Positions 27,028-36,263 of a DNA stretch of 64,000 bases are shown piece after piece. The stretch comes from Crocinitomicaceae bacterium (lineage in GTDB: Bacteria; Bacteroidota; Bacteroidia; Flavobacteriales_D; Crocinitomicaceae), in NCBI GenBank assembly GCA_029252405.1, contig JAQXBM010000072.1:1-64000 (forward strand), read 5' to 3'. The notes beneath the pieces are model-generated. The model did not search any database. It was not told the origin of the DNA and saw only the letters and a program-made list of their open reading frames with translations. The position numbers and the translations under genes are program-made. Each line of letters opens with the position of its first letter. Within the stretch, counting starts at the first letter, position 1.

Positions 27028-27542
27028 GCGCCCTTAGTTGGTTTTCGAATGATTAAAAACTGAATTAATACGCACAAGGCAAAGGAAATAGGCAGACTTA
27101 ATAGTGTTTTCTGTAAGACGTATAAAATCTCATCGAATCGGAACAATTCAAGAAGGAAAAACCAAAAATGATGCATCAACAACAGTAATCCGAATGTTCG
27201 AATGGTCCAACGGTAACCCATCGTGTGGATGTTGGGTTCCAAATCAATTTCGTAACCATCTCTTGGGGCAAACGCTTGAAAAATAATCGGTCTGAAGTAG
27301 GCCATCAGCACCAAAGAAGAGGCATGCAGGCCGTAGGTGTTTGACATTGCATCAATCGAGATTCCAAGAGCAAATGCCAAAAATAACAACAAGAAAACAT
27401 TCATGTCAACAGGAAGCAAAACGATGAACAAAGGATAAATCATCAGCAACGTTCCTGCACCCAATTCCACCTGGTTCAACACGACCACTTGAATGACCAT
27501 AAGGAGGACAAACCGCAAGCTATTTGAAAGAATTTTATTCAT
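27024..27542 (-). CDS. mreD: Rod shape-determining protein MreD
   Basis: 172 residues with four to five membrane helices and little else, typical of MreD, the small integral partner of MreC and the RodA-PBP2 complex. Assignment rests on size, hydrophobicity and exact position between mreC and mrdA. It overlaps mreC by 8 bases and mrdA by 4 bases. Confidence 0.88.
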   Translation of the reverse strand: MNKILSNSLRFVLLMVIQVVVLNQVELGAGTLLMIYPLFIVLLPVDMNVFLLLFLAFALGISIDAMSNTYGLHASSLVLMAYFRPIIFQAFAPRDGYEIDLEPNIHTMGYRWTIRTFGLLLLMHHFWFFLLELFRFDEILYVLQKTLLSLPISFALCVLIQFLIIRKPTKGA

Positions 27543-28392
27543 CGTCTATTGGGTCATCAGGGATTGAATCTTCAAGATCATCCTGTTCTGATTTAAGAAT
27601 GTTCTTTATGACTTTGATGTATTGAACTGTTCTAAAGTTTTCGGCGAAAAGTACGGTCACGTCCCAAACGGGTTGACCTTCAACTGGTGCTGATTTTTCC
27701 ACTTTGCCAACCGGAATTCCTCGAGGGAAGATCCCCGATTGTCCTCCTGTTACGATTTTCGACCATTTCTTGATAGATCGATCGTTCGACACGCCAGTCA
27801 TGTTTCCTCGTCGCGCATCCCTTCCATCCCATTTCAATAATCCTGGTTCACCTGATTCATTGATTAAAATGTCTGTATTGATGTCCTTCGTGAGACATGA
27901 TTTCACAACAGAAAAATGCTCGCTGGTATTGTGAATGACTCCGACAATTCCTTTGTCTGAAATCACTCCCATGCCACGCTCCACGCCTTGCTTGCTTCCA
28001 ACACTCAGGGTAAAGTAGTTGTTTCTTCTACTGAAAGATGAGCTAATTACGGTTCCAGGAATGTACTCAAAGTGTTGCGTGAAATCGCCCTTTTTCAAAA
28101 CGACAGAATCTATGTCTACTGGTGCCGACAAAGCCATTTTATTTTCCAACAATTGCTCGCGGAGCCATGCGTTTTCTACTTGTAGTTTCTTGTTACTTGA
28201 ACTTAATTCAAAGTGCTTTGTGACATCATTTCTCCAATTCATTATCGTGCCTGAAATAGACGATGCCGTTGTCAAATATTGCGTTCTTGGAAAGGCGCTA
28301 AATGTGAAATAAATCGTAAGCGCAAATCCTTGAAGAAGAGCGAAAAAAAGAAGGACACGAAACCGACGAATGAAGGCCAGAAAATTGCGCAT
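27535..28392 (-). CDS. mreC: Rod shape-determining protein MreC
   Basis: 285 residues. One N-terminal membrane helix (FRVLLFFALLQGFALTIYF), a coiled coil, then the beta-rich MreC domain with SVGSKQGVERGMGVISDKG and GQSGIFPRGIPVGKV. It is the periplasmic scaffold of the elongasome. The ATG at 28392 is preferred: an in-frame upstream ATG at 28443 lies before the promoter box. The gene has its own -7 box, separate from mreB. Confidence 0.93.
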   Translation of the reverse strand: MRNFLAFIRRFRVLLFFALLQGFALTIYFTFSAFPRTQYLTTASSISGTIMNWRNDVTKHFELSSSNKKLQVENAWLREQLLENKMALSAPVDIDSVVLKKGDFTQHFEYIPGTVISSSFSRRNNYFTLSVGSKQGVERGMGVISDKGIVGVIHNTSEHFSVVKSCLTKDINTDILINESGEPGLLKWDGRDARRGNMTGVSNDRSIKKWSKIVTGGQSGIFPRGIPVGKVEKSAPVEGQPVWDVTVLFAENFRTVQYIKVIKNILKSEQDDLEDSIPDDPIDDE

Positions 28393-28395
28393 ATA

Positions 28396-28403
28396 CAAAA
28401 ATA
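28396..28403 (-). promoter_or_regulatory. -7 element of leaderless mreC
   Basis: On the minus strand TATTTTTG fits TAnnTTTG and ends 3 bases before the mreC ATG (28392), placing the transcript start at the start codon. It lies just after the mreB terminator. Confidence 0.6.
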
Positions 28404-28446
28404 ACAGAAAAAGCCTTGGGAATGCACACTGAAAGGGGCTCAAAAC

Positions 28447-28485
28447 GAAAAAAGGGACATTCCAATAGCTATCGGAAGTCCCTTT
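28447..28485 (-). terminator. Terminator between mreB and mreC
   Basis: On the minus strand, AAAGGGAC-TTCC pairs with GGAA-(A)-GTCCCTTT with one bulged base, a ~12-bp stem followed by a T run. It lies 21 bases after the mreB stop and ends about 55 bases before mreC. Confidence 0.8.
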
Positions 28486-28505
28486 ACAATTTATTGTGAT
28501 TTTTT

Positions 28506-29531
28506 CTAATCTCTAATCAAGAATTGGAAACGATCGATGTTTTTCAAACAGATCGCTGTTCCACGTGCAACTGCACGAAGTGGATCCTCTGCAATGTGCA
28601 CTGGAAGCTTCGTTTTGTGAGAAATTCGTTTGTCCAATCCACGGAGCATTGATCCTCCACCTGCAAGGTAGATTCCCGTTTTGTAGATATCCGCAGAAAG
28701 CTCTGGCGGTGTCATCTCAAGTGCGCTCAAAATCGCCTCTTCGATTTTCGAAATCGTTTTATCCAAAGCATGTGCAACTTCCGTGTAGGAAATCACGATC
28801 TCTTTTGGAATCCCAGTCATCAAATCTCGTCCTTGAACGGCGTAATCTTCAGGTGCGTTTTCCAATTCAGGAAGCGCTGCTCCAACGTTGATTTTAATTT
28901 CTTCTGCTGTACGTTCCCCAACCAAAATGTTGTGTTGACGACGCATGTACTCTTCTATGTCCTTTGTGAAATCATCTCCAGCGACACGAATCGATTTATC
29001 ACAAACGATTCCACCCAATGCGATTACCGCAATTTCAGATGTTCCTCCACCGATATCAATGATCATGTTACCCATTGGTTCTTCCACATCGATTCCAATA
29101 CCAATTGCAGCGGCCATTGGCTCGTGAATCAAGTAAACTTCTTTGGCTCCAGCATGCTCGGCAGAATCTCTTACGGCACGTTTCTCAACTTCCGTAATAC
29201 CTGAAGGAATACAAATTACCATTCGAAGGGATGGGTTGAACATTTTTCGACCCTGGCTCATCATTTTGATCATCCCACGAATCATCTGTTCGGCTGCTTG
29301 GAAATCGGCAATTACACCATCGCGAAGCGGACGAACCGTTTCGATCAGTTTGTGCGTTTTTCCGTGCATTTGTTGTGCTTTCTTTCCGATCGCTACAACT
29401 TTTCCTGTTTGGATATCCTTGGCAACAATTGAAGGCTCATCAACCACTACTTTATCGTTCATGATAATTAGTGTGTTCGCCGTTCCCAAGTCGATTGCAA
29501 TTTCTTGCGTTAAAAAGCTAAATATTCCCAT
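28506..29531 (-). CDS. mreB: Rod shape-determining protein MreB
   Basis: A 341-residue bacterial actin. Phosphate and nucleotide sites: IDLGTANTLI at the start, DIGGGTSEIAVI in the middle and LAGGGSMLRGLD near the end; membrane-associated N-terminal MGIFSF. It polymerises under the membrane and positions the RodA/PBP2 complex. Downstream it ends in an intrinsic terminator rather than running into mreC. A hairpin (CGGATA-TTTC-TATCCG, 29563-29578) lies in the 88-base gap upstream. Confidence 0.97.
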   Translation of the reverse strand: MGIFSFLTQEIAIDLGTANTLIIMNDKVVVDEPSIVAKDIQTGKVVAIGKKAQQMHGKTHKLIETVRPLRDGVIADFQAAEQMIRGMIKMMSQGRKMFNPSLRMVICIPSGITEVEKRAVRDSAEHAGAKEVYLIHEPMAAAIGIGIDVEEPMGNMIIDIGGGTSEIAVIALGGIVCDKSIRVAGDDFTKDIEEYMRRQHNILVGERTAEEIKINVGAALPELENAPEDYAVQGRDLMTGIPKEIVISYTEVAHALDKTISKIEEAILSALEMTPPELSADIYKTGIYLAGGGSMLRGLDKRISHKTKLPVHIAEDPLRAVARGTAICLKNIDRFQFLIRD

Positions 29532-29619
29532 GTTTTTGTCCTCTCCGCTGGTTGATCCTAGACGGATATTTCTATCCGCTCCTCGAAGTTATACTGAAAT
29601 ATTGAAAAAAGGTTCTCTT

Positions 29620-31152
29620 TTAGTGCTTAAAATGTCTATTTCCTGAAAAAACCATCGAAATATCGTTGTTATTGCAATAATCGATCGATAATTGGTCCTT
29701 AATTGAGCCTCCTGGTTGGATCACCGATTTGATTCCTGCGTTGTCAGCAATTTCAACACAATCTGGGAATGGGAAAAAGGCATCTGAGGCCATTACTGCA
29801 CCCTCCAAATCGAAGTCAAATGACTGTGCTTTGTGAATCGCTTGACGCAATGCATCTACACGTGAAGTTTGTCCAGTTCCACTAGCCAACAACTGCTTTC
29901 CTTTCGCCAAAACAATCGTGTTTGATTTTGTGTGCTTCACCAATTTGTTGGCAAACAATAAATCAGTGATTTGTTCATCTGATGGAGATGTTACCGTGCT
30001 CGTTTTCAAATCCGCCGCAACTTCCGTTCTCAAATCTTTATCCTGTTCCAAAACTCCGTTCAATAATGTTCTGTATTGACGTTTCGGGAATTCCACTTCT
30101 TTTTGAATCAAGATGATTCTGTTTTTCTTTCCTTTCAATACTTCCAAAGCATCATCGTCGTAAGCTGGAGCGATAACTACCTCACAGAACAATTCGTGAA
30201 TTTGTGTTGCACACGCCAAATCAATTGGACGGTTGGCAATCAGAATTCCACCAAATGCACTCACTGGATCTCCTGCTAGGGCATCTGTGTATGCTTGAGA
30301 AATTGTTGGTCGAGTTGCCAATCCACATGCGTTGTTGTGTTTCAAAATCGCGAATGTTGGGTCCTCATTTTTGAATTCTGCCATCAAGTTTACTGCCGCA
30401 TCCACGTCGAGTAAGTTGTTGTATGATAATTCTTTTCCGTGCAATTTATCGAACAAGGCATCCATATCTCCGTGGAAAATTCCTTTTTGATGAGGGTTCT
30501 CTCCGTAACGAAGTACTTTCGCTGGTTTGATGCTTTGTTTGAAGATTTCTCTTTCTCCTTGTGTGTTGAAGTAATTGAAAATCTGCGTATCGTAATGTGA
30601 TGAAACATCGAAGGTGTCACGAGCAAAATCTTTACGCTCTCCCATGCTCGTAGTACACTTGTTTTCTGTGATGATTTCCAAGAACGGTGCATACTGGTTT
30701 TTCGATGGGATGATGACTACATCTTTATAGTTCTTTGCAGCGGCACGAATCAACGAGATTCCACCGATGTCTATTTTCTCAATAATATCTTGATGATCTG
30801 CACCCGAAGCAACCGTATCTTCGAATGGGTATAAATCAACTATGACTAAATCAATTTCAGGAATTTCAAACTCCGCAATTTGTTGTTGGTCTCCTTCGTG
30901 ATCTCTTCGCGTCAAAATTCCACCAAACACTTTTGGGTGCAATGTCTTCACACGACCTCCAAGAATTGAAGGATACGAAGTTAAGTCTTCAACACGCACA
31001 ACAGGGATATCAAATCCCTCGATAAATGCTTGAGTTCCCCCAGTTGAATAAATTGTTACACCATTTGCATGAAGTTCTTTTACAATTGGTTCCAATCCGC
31101 CTTTGTCAAAAACAGAAATTAGTGCTGATTTTATGGCTTTACGCTGTGTCAT
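29620..31152 (-). CDS. purH: Bifunctional purine biosynthesis protein PurH
   Basis: 510 residues. The N-terminal MGS-like IMP cyclohydrolase domain begins KSALISVFDKGGLEPIVKEL with STGGTQAFIEG; the C-terminal AICAR transformylase carries LRYGENPHQKG and HNNACGLATRP, and ends near DAFFPFPDCVEIADNAGIKS. It catalyses the last two steps to IMP. Same strand as mreB, 88 bases apart; length is normal. Confidence 0.97.
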   Translation of the reverse strand: MTQRKAIKSALISVFDKGGLEPIVKELHANGVTIYSTGGTQAFIEGFDIPVVRVEDLTSYPSILGGRVKTLHPKVFGGILTRRDHEGDQQQIAEFEIPEIDLVIVDLYPFEDTVASGADHQDIIEKIDIGGISLIRAAAKNYKDVVIIPSKNQYAPFLEIITENKCTTSMGERKDFARDTFDVSSHYDTQIFNYFNTQGEREIFKQSIKPAKVLRYGENPHQKGIFHGDMDALFDKLHGKELSYNNLLDVDAAVNLMAEFKNEDPTFAILKHNNACGLATRPTISQAYTDALAGDPVSAFGGILIANRPIDLACATQIHELFCEVVIAPAYDDDALEVLKGKKNRIILIQKEVEFPKRQYRTLLNGVLEQDKDLRTEVAADLKTSTVTSPSDEQITDLLFANKLVKHTKSNTIVLAKGKQLLASGTGQTSRVDALRQAIHKAQSFDFDLEGAVMASDAFFPFPDCVEIADNAGIKSVIQPGGSIKDQLSIDYCNNNDISMVFSGNRHFKH

Positions 31153-31473
31153 AATTGTTGACGATTATTGAGATAAAAAAGAAAGCACAAAGGTACTTCA
31201 AATTTCCTGTAGCCCTTTCAAAAAACGATATAGTTTTCAACGAAGAAAAAAAGTCATCAACACTATTTCTTTCCTTCACGGAGTGTGAATTATTCGCTTG
31301 GCAGTGAAACAACCACAAAGGCACTGGCTTGACGAAGTCAAGACACAAGAAACGCTTGTTGCAGCGTAGCTGTTTGTGATCTTTGCCGTAAAGAAATTAT
31401 TCAAAGCAATTAAGCCGTGTTAACGGTTCTAAATGCTGGGAAATCGTATTTTTGAAATGAAAAAGGACAAAGA
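31153..31473. other. Intergenic region between purH and the response regulator gene
   Basis: About 320 bases between divergent genes. It holds a minus-strand box TACCTTTG (31195-31188) about 35 bases upstream of the purH start and a plus-strand box TATTTTTG (31447-31454) 19 bases before the regulator's ATG, both fitting TAnnTTTG. No further gene, hairpin or riboswitch was seen. Confidence 0.6.
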
Positions 31474-32139
31474 ATGAAGCGCATTTGTTTGGTGGAGGAT
31501 GAAAAAAGTTTGGCTGAGATGATTCAGTTGAATTTAGAGTTGGAGGGATTTGAAGTCACCGCTTTTGATGATGGACGCAATGCTCAGAATCACTTTTCAA
31601 AAGAACTTGGGTATGATTTATTCATTCTCGATGTCATGCTGCCACACGTAAACGGCATCGATTTATGCAAGCAAATTCGCGCTGAATCGAACGCTCCCAT
31701 TTTGTTTTTATCTGCAAAAGGAACAACGGGCGATAGAATCCAAGGGCTCAAAGCTGGAGCGAATGATTACCTCCCGAAGCCATTTGATCTTGAAGAATTG
31801 TTGCTACGCGTTGCAGTGTTGACCCATCATCAAGCCGAAGATTCGGCCAAGGTTGGAGTGTGGGAAATCAACTTTAAAACCTACTCGATTGCGAACGGAG
31901 CGGAAACGCAATCCTTAACAAAAAAGGAAGTCGCGTTGATTCAGCTATTCATTGAGCGCGAAGGGGAAGTCGTTTCACGCTCCGAAATCTTAGATCGTGT
32001 TTGGGGAAAAGATCAATTCCCTACGACTCGTACAATCGACAATTTCATTCTGAATTTCCGAAAAATCTTCGAGGAAGATCCGAAAAACCCAGTTCATTTT
32101 ATTTCAGTTCGCGGTGTCGGGTACCGATTCGAACGCTAA
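31474..32139 (+). CDS. OmpR-family response regulator
   Basis: 221 residues. A receiver domain with acidic pocket (VEDEKS), phospho-accepting D53 in LFILDVMLPHVNG and K in DYLPKPF, then an OmpR/PhoB winged helix (LTKKEVALIQLFIEREGEVVS...RTIDNFILNFRKIFEEDP...SVRGVGYRFER). No sensor kinase gene is adjacent, so it is an orphan in this window. TATTTTTG lies 19 bases upstream. Confidence 0.93.
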   Translation: MKRICLVEDEKSLAEMIQLNLELEGFEVTAFDDGRNAQNHFSKELGYDLFILDVMLPHVNGIDLCKQIRAESNAPILFLSAKGTTGDRIQGLKAGANDYLPKPFDLEELLLRVAVLTHHQAEDSAKVGVWEINFKTYSIANGAETQSLTKKEVALIQLFIEREGEVVSRSEILDRVWGKDQFPTTRTIDNFILNFRKIFEEDPKNPVHFISVRGVGYRFER

Positions 32140-32224
32140 TTTAATACCTCTCTTTAACGTTAATTAAGTGAATTCGAACGGAAGTCCAACGTGAATATCC
32201 TTAACTTTATCGAATCAGAAAATT

Positions 32225-32665
32225 ATGAAGGAACAAGCAAAACAACTTCGGTACGACAAGGCTTATTTGCGAATGGCGAAAACATGGTCAGAATTGTCGC
32301 ATTGTAATCGTAAATCTGTGGGTGCAATTATTGTGAAAGATGGAATGATTATTTCAGATGGATACAATGGAACACCTAGTGGTTTTGACAATTGTTGTGA
32401 AAACGAAGATGGAGAAACGCACTGGTATGTTCTTCATGCTGAAGCAAATGCCATTTTGAAGGTGGCGAAGTCCACACATAATTGCCAAGGAGCAACGCTC
32501 TATTTAACCTTGTCGCCTTGCAAAGATTGCAGTAAGCTGGTTTTGCAAGCAGGGATCGAACGTGTCGTTTTTATGAACGGTTACAAAGATGATAGTGGTA
32601 TTGCTTTTTTGAGAGAAGCTGGAGTAGAAATTGTTCAAATTGAAAAGCCTTTTGATGGAGAATAA
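32225..32665 (+). CDS. dCMP deaminase
   Basis: A 146-residue cytidine/deoxycytidylate deaminase-fold enzyme. Zinc-site motifs HAEANAIL (His and catalytic Glu) and PCKDC (two Cys), with the typical CNRKSVGAIIVKDG..SDGYNGTPSG start. It makes dUMP from dCMP for thymidylate synthesis. It overlaps the S41 protease gene by 11 bases. Confidence 0.93.
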   Translation: MKEQAKQLRYDKAYLRMAKTWSELSHCNRKSVGAIIVKDGMIISDGYNGTPSGFDNCCENEDGETHWYVLHAEANAILKVAKSTHNCQGATLYLTLSPCKDCSKLVLQAGIERVVFMNGYKDDSGIAFLREAGVEIVQIEKPFDGE

Positions 32666-34241
32666 GAAAAAATATATGTACCTGTTGCCGCTGGTGATAG
32701 CGCTGTTTACCGCGGGAGGAATTCTATTAGGTTCGACGATCTCCTCAGGGAATAGGCAAGGTTATAGTCAAGGCGAAACGGATTACCGAAAAATTCAAGA
32801 CATTATTCACGTATTAGATCAGCGATACGTTGATTCGGTTGATTCAGACAAGTTGTTTGAAAAGACAATAGGTGAAATGTTGCACAACCTTGACCCACAC
32901 AGCAACTATATCCCAGCCAATGAATTGACGGCAATGAACGAACAGATTCAGGGGAAGTTTGGTGGTGTTGGAATTCGATTCTTCGTTATTCGAGATACGC
33001 TTTGTGTGACAAACGTTCTCCCAAATTCACCTTCGCAACGAGCAGGCTTGAAAGCTGGAGATAAAATTGTGGAAATTGACGGTCAGCGCGTGGCGTCGAA
33101 AAAAGTGAATACGGATAAAGTAAAATCACTCCTCAAGGGACAAGAAAATACGCCTGTTCGCATGAAGATCATTCGAAACGGAAAGAAGATTTCAAAAAAA
33201 GTGATTCGAGGATCAATTCCAATTTCCTCTGTTGATGCAGCCTACATGATGGACAAAACTACGGGTTTCATTCACGTTAACAGCTTTTCTCAAACGACTG
33301 CGGATGAATTCCGAAGAGCGGCAAACAGCCTCTTGAAGAGCGGAATGAAGAAGCTGGTTTTGGATGTTCGAAATAATGGTGGTGGTGTTCTTACAGGAGC
33401 GACACAAATTGTAGATGAATTTTTACCCGCTGGATTGAAAATCGTGGAAACTCGAGGAGAGCATTACGATGAATTTGTATACCGCAGTACAGAACGCGGA
33501 GCACTAAAGAACACAAAGTTAGTCGTGCTGATTAACGAAGGTTCGGCTTCAGCTTCTGAAATTTTGGCGGGCGCAATTCAAGACAACGACCGCGGTGTTA
33601 TCGTTGGGCGTCGTTCGTTCGGGAAAGGCTTGGTCCAGGAAGATGTTAAACTTGCTGACGGAAGTAACCTTCGATTAACCATTGCTCGTTACTACACACC
33701 AACTGGAAGATGTATTCAAAAATCATACGCTGGCGATATCGACGATTATTACGGTGAATACCACGACCGATACTCAAATGGAGAGTTGTACGAAATTGAC
33801 TCTTCCTACTTCGTAGATTCTCTCAAATTTAGAACACCGAAAGGAAAAGTCGTTTATGGTGGAGGTGGAATCATGCCGGACGTTTTTGTTCCTCTAGATT
33901 CTTCAGGATTCACGTATTATGTTTCGGAATTGCGCTTCTCAAATGCCTTTACAACTTTCGCTTTTGACTACGTTCAAAACAAGCGCAACAAATGGAAATC
34001 TGCACTCGACTTTACTCGATCGTTCCGGGTTACGGGTTCTGTGTTGAATCAGTTCTCGTCGTTTGGTGAGAGTGAATATCAGATTCCGAGACAACCTGCC
34101 GCTATGGAATACAGTAAGAGCATCATTGCGAAATTCATCAAAAGTTCGATTGCTCAACAGTTATTTGTTGAAGAAGGATATTACCGAGTGATTAATGAAA
34201 CGGATAAGGAAGTTTTAGCTGCTTTGAAAGCGTTGAAGTAG
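32655..34241 (+). CDS. S41-family C-terminal processing peptidase (CtpA-like)
   Basis: 528 residues. An N-terminal membrane helix (YMYLLPLVIALFTAGGILL), a PDZ domain (~100-185, VLPNSPSQRAGLKAGDKIVEI), then the S41 protease core with the Ser-bearing NEGSASASEILAGAIQD (~294-310) and probable Lys324 in SFGKGLVQ. It degrades or trims proteins outside the cytoplasm. The start at 32655 is chosen over an in-frame ATG at 32631 because the latter only adds a short soluble leader inside the deaminase gene. Confidence 0.93.
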   Translation: MENKKKYMYLLPLVIALFTAGGILLGSTISSGNRQGYSQGETDYRKIQDIIHVLDQRYVDSVDSDKLFEKTIGEMLHNLDPHSNYIPANELTAMNEQIQGKFGGVGIRFFVIRDTLCVTNVLPNSPSQRAGLKAGDKIVEIDGQRVASKKVNTDKVKSLLKGQENTPVRMKIIRNGKKISKKVIRGSIPISSVDAAYMMDKTTGFIHVNSFSQTTADEFRRAANSLLKSGMKKLVLDVRNNGGGVLTGATQIVDEFLPAGLKIVETRGEHYDEFVYRSTERGALKNTKLVVLINEGSASASEILAGAIQDNDRGVIVGRRSFGKGLVQEDVKLADGSNLRLTIARYYTPTGRCIQKSYAGDIDDYYGEYHDRYSNGELYEIDSSYFVDSLKFRTPKGKVVYGGGGIMPDVFVPLDSSGFTYYVSELRFSNAFTTFAFDYVQNKRNKWKSALDFTRSFRVTGSVLNQFSSFGESEYQIPRQPAAMEYSKSIIAKFIKSSIAQQLFVEEGYYRVINETDKEVLAALKALK

Positions 34242-34602
34242 GCTGTTGGAAATTGGATAAATGATCCAAACGTGAAACGTTCCAATAATCAAGAGCTAAA
34301 TCATATCATTTTCTTAGTTCTGACCCTTGGAGGTTTTCAAAATCCGTATTCTGGCAGAATTTCATTTAATCCAAAATATCATCTCTGTCGCTCACGAAGG
34401 TACCCTGCTCCTTCAGTAGTTCTCTCAATCTATCGCGCTCTTGTAACGTTACTACGTAAGTTTTCGACCAGGTGTCGTGCAATCCAAGATCGCTCAGACA
34501 AGACAAAGCCTCAAAAGGAACGGGTCGAGCAAGTAATGATCAAAGCGGAGCCATCCGGTCACTAACTGGATTTTCCGTTTTACCTCTTTCTCATCCAGGG
34601 TT
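34242..34602. other. Intergenic region with a gene remnant
   Basis: About 360 bases between convergent genes. Apart from the minus-strand remnant at 34366-34539 nothing coding or structured was recognised; no clear terminator was found for the S41 gene. Confidence 0.5.
34366..34539 (-). pseudogene. Remnant of a coding region (57 codons, no ATG)
   Basis: The minus-strand frame between a TGA (34540-34542) and a TAA (34366-34368) encodes a protein-like, charged helical sequence: ARPVPFEALSCLSDLGLHDT, then TWSKTYVVTLQERDRLRELL and KEQGTFVSDRDDILD. There is no ATG or GTG before the conserved-looking part; a TTG at about 34505 could start a 45-residue protein. More likely it is the 3' end of a decayed gene. 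Family unrecognised. Confidence 0.4.
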
Positions 34603-36177
34603 CTACTGCTTCACCATTCGATGATTCGAGAACTGTCCGTTTCTGTTGATGGACATATAGTACAGTCCTGGGTCAACTTCTGCGCCATTGTCTGAACGTC
34701 CGTCCCACTCTAACATGAATTCACTTGAACTCACTGTAGTGTTTTGAGCAAGTTTGCGAACGAGTTTTCCTTGTAGGTCGTACACGTAAATCGACAGTTT
34801 ATCTCCGACTTTAATGTCTGAGCTATAGATTTTTACTCCATTCCTAAATGGGTTCGGATAAACGCTAAAGATTGATTCTTCTTGAGTTTGCTCCAAAATC
34901 GATGCAGTGCTCGCATTCATCAAACTGTCCAAATTATAGGTTTCATCACCCGGAAAATACAGCATGTAATGGGCATATACCATGAACATTTCATCAGAAG
35001 TGTTCAACCCAGCATGTACCGTCTGAGGTGGATTGTTGGGGTTATGAATGTTCGATGCGGTATTGTCAAAATTACAATCTGCTTTTAAGGTTGCTCCCTG
35101 TTCTGCCTTTTGAATGTTCTTAAAGAAGTAGAAATCTTGCCAATGGAAATCCCAGTGTGGAATGTCAATGAATTTCAAGGTGTCTCCATTTGGTTGAAGC
35201 GCATACGCCTGAATATCTTGTCCCAACAAGTGCATGTGAGGGAAAACACTCAAAATTGAAATGTCGTATGGCAGTCCACCTGATGATGGATATTGCGTTG
35301 AGTATGAACTCACCTGATCTGGTGGAATCACCATGCTCCATTCCTGAAGTACCGGATCAGTAAAGACTTCACGAACTCCCGTTTCTCCAGGAGGATAAAA
35401 ATGGAAAATCACTTTTGTGCTATCGTACTCTCCATAACTTCCTTCTGGATAGTGCATGGCGAAGTATACTTGTGAGTTAGCTTGCATCGTAATCCCGAGC
35501 TTAAGCGGGTTCGCATCTGGAAAAGTCAAAGGTGTGCTTCCCGGAGTGTATCCCATCACCAATTTCGCGTCTACGGATGTTGGTCCTCCACAATCTCCCC
35601 CAACAGTATCCGTTACGGAATTTCCACTCGGATCAACATAAATCAATGCGTGGTGAACGATTTCTCTATTCCCAGGGATGATTTCAACAGCTTTTATCAC
35701 TCTGTCTTGGGCTAATCCTGATGGCATTGCGAAACAAACGTAATCGTCGCCATTCGAAAGTGCTTTACTCATGTAAACTGGGATCTGTACTTGTAGATCT
35801 CCTTGTCCGAGCAAAGCTCCTGAACTAAATACTGGTGGTGGTGGTGTGTTAGCAGGATTTCCCTCTGGAGTTCCAGCTAAAATCCAATCGAGCATTGTCG
35901 CTTTCTCCGTGTCCGTCAATGAACGGTCGTGAGCGTATTGCTGGTAATCATTGTTTGGTGGCCATGGTGGCATTTCATCCAACGCGATCGCATCATACAT
36001 TGCTACCGCCATTGGGCTTGTTTCACCATAGGTTGTCAACGAAAAAGGAGCAACTCCATCCGCATTATGACACTTCGCACATTTGTCGTAGACGATTTGT
36101 GCAACGTCATCGCTCCACGTCTGAGCGTGGCTTGAAATTGAAAAAAGAAAAAACGCGAAAATGAGTTTAGTTTTCAT
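34603..36177 (-). CDS. Secreted cytochrome c / PHM-like copper monooxygenase-like protein with T9SS tail
   Basis: 524 residues: signal peptide (1-19), cytochrome-c-like domain with CAKCH (33-37), then a PHM-type type II copper monooxygenase-like region containing HH 175-176, His242 (FAMHYPEG), HMH at 314-316 (FPHMHLLGQD) and Met397 (SDEMFMVYAHYM). These match the order of CuH and CuM ligands in peptidylglycine monooxygenases. A T9SS type A tail (FSVYPNPFRNG, ~437 onward) ends the protein. All ligand-like residues are present, so redox activity outside the cell is plausible; substrate unknown. Confidence 0.85.
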   Translation of the reverse strand: MKTKLIFAFFLFSISSHAQTWSDDVAQIVYDKCAKCHNADGVAPFSLTTYGETSPMAVAMYDAIALDEMPPWPPNNDYQQYAHDRSLTDTEKATMLDWILAGTPEGNPANTPPPPVFSSGALLGQGDLQVQIPVYMSKALSNGDDYVCFAMPSGLAQDRVIKAVEIIPGNREIVHHALIYVDPSGNSVTDTVGGDCGGPTSVDAKLVMGYTPGSTPLTFPDANPLKLGITMQANSQVYFAMHYPEGSYGEYDSTKVIFHFYPPGETGVREVFTDPVLQEWSMVIPPDQVSSYSTQYPSSGGLPYDISILSVFPHMHLLGQDIQAYALQPNGDTLKFIDIPHWDFHWQDFYFFKNIQKAEQGATLKADCNFDNTASNIHNPNNPPQTVHAGLNTSDEMFMVYAHYMLYFPGDETYNLDSLMNASTASILEQTQEESIFSVYPNPFRNGVKIYSSDIKVGDKLSIYVYDLQGKLVRKLAQNTTVSSSEFMLEWDGRSDNGAEVDPGLYYMSINRNGQFSNHRMVKQ

Positions 36178-36263
36178 AGAGTCGTCTGATTATTCGTTGA
36201 TTGTAAGCTGCAAATTATCGATAATATAGGAAAAAGCATAATTTTAGGCATAAATAAACACCT

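Noticed and set aside
34272-34565. Plus-strand 97-codon frame in the gap after the S41 protease
   Set aside because: Poor composition (Arg/Ser rich); the opposite strand carries the more protein-like remnant at 34366-34539.
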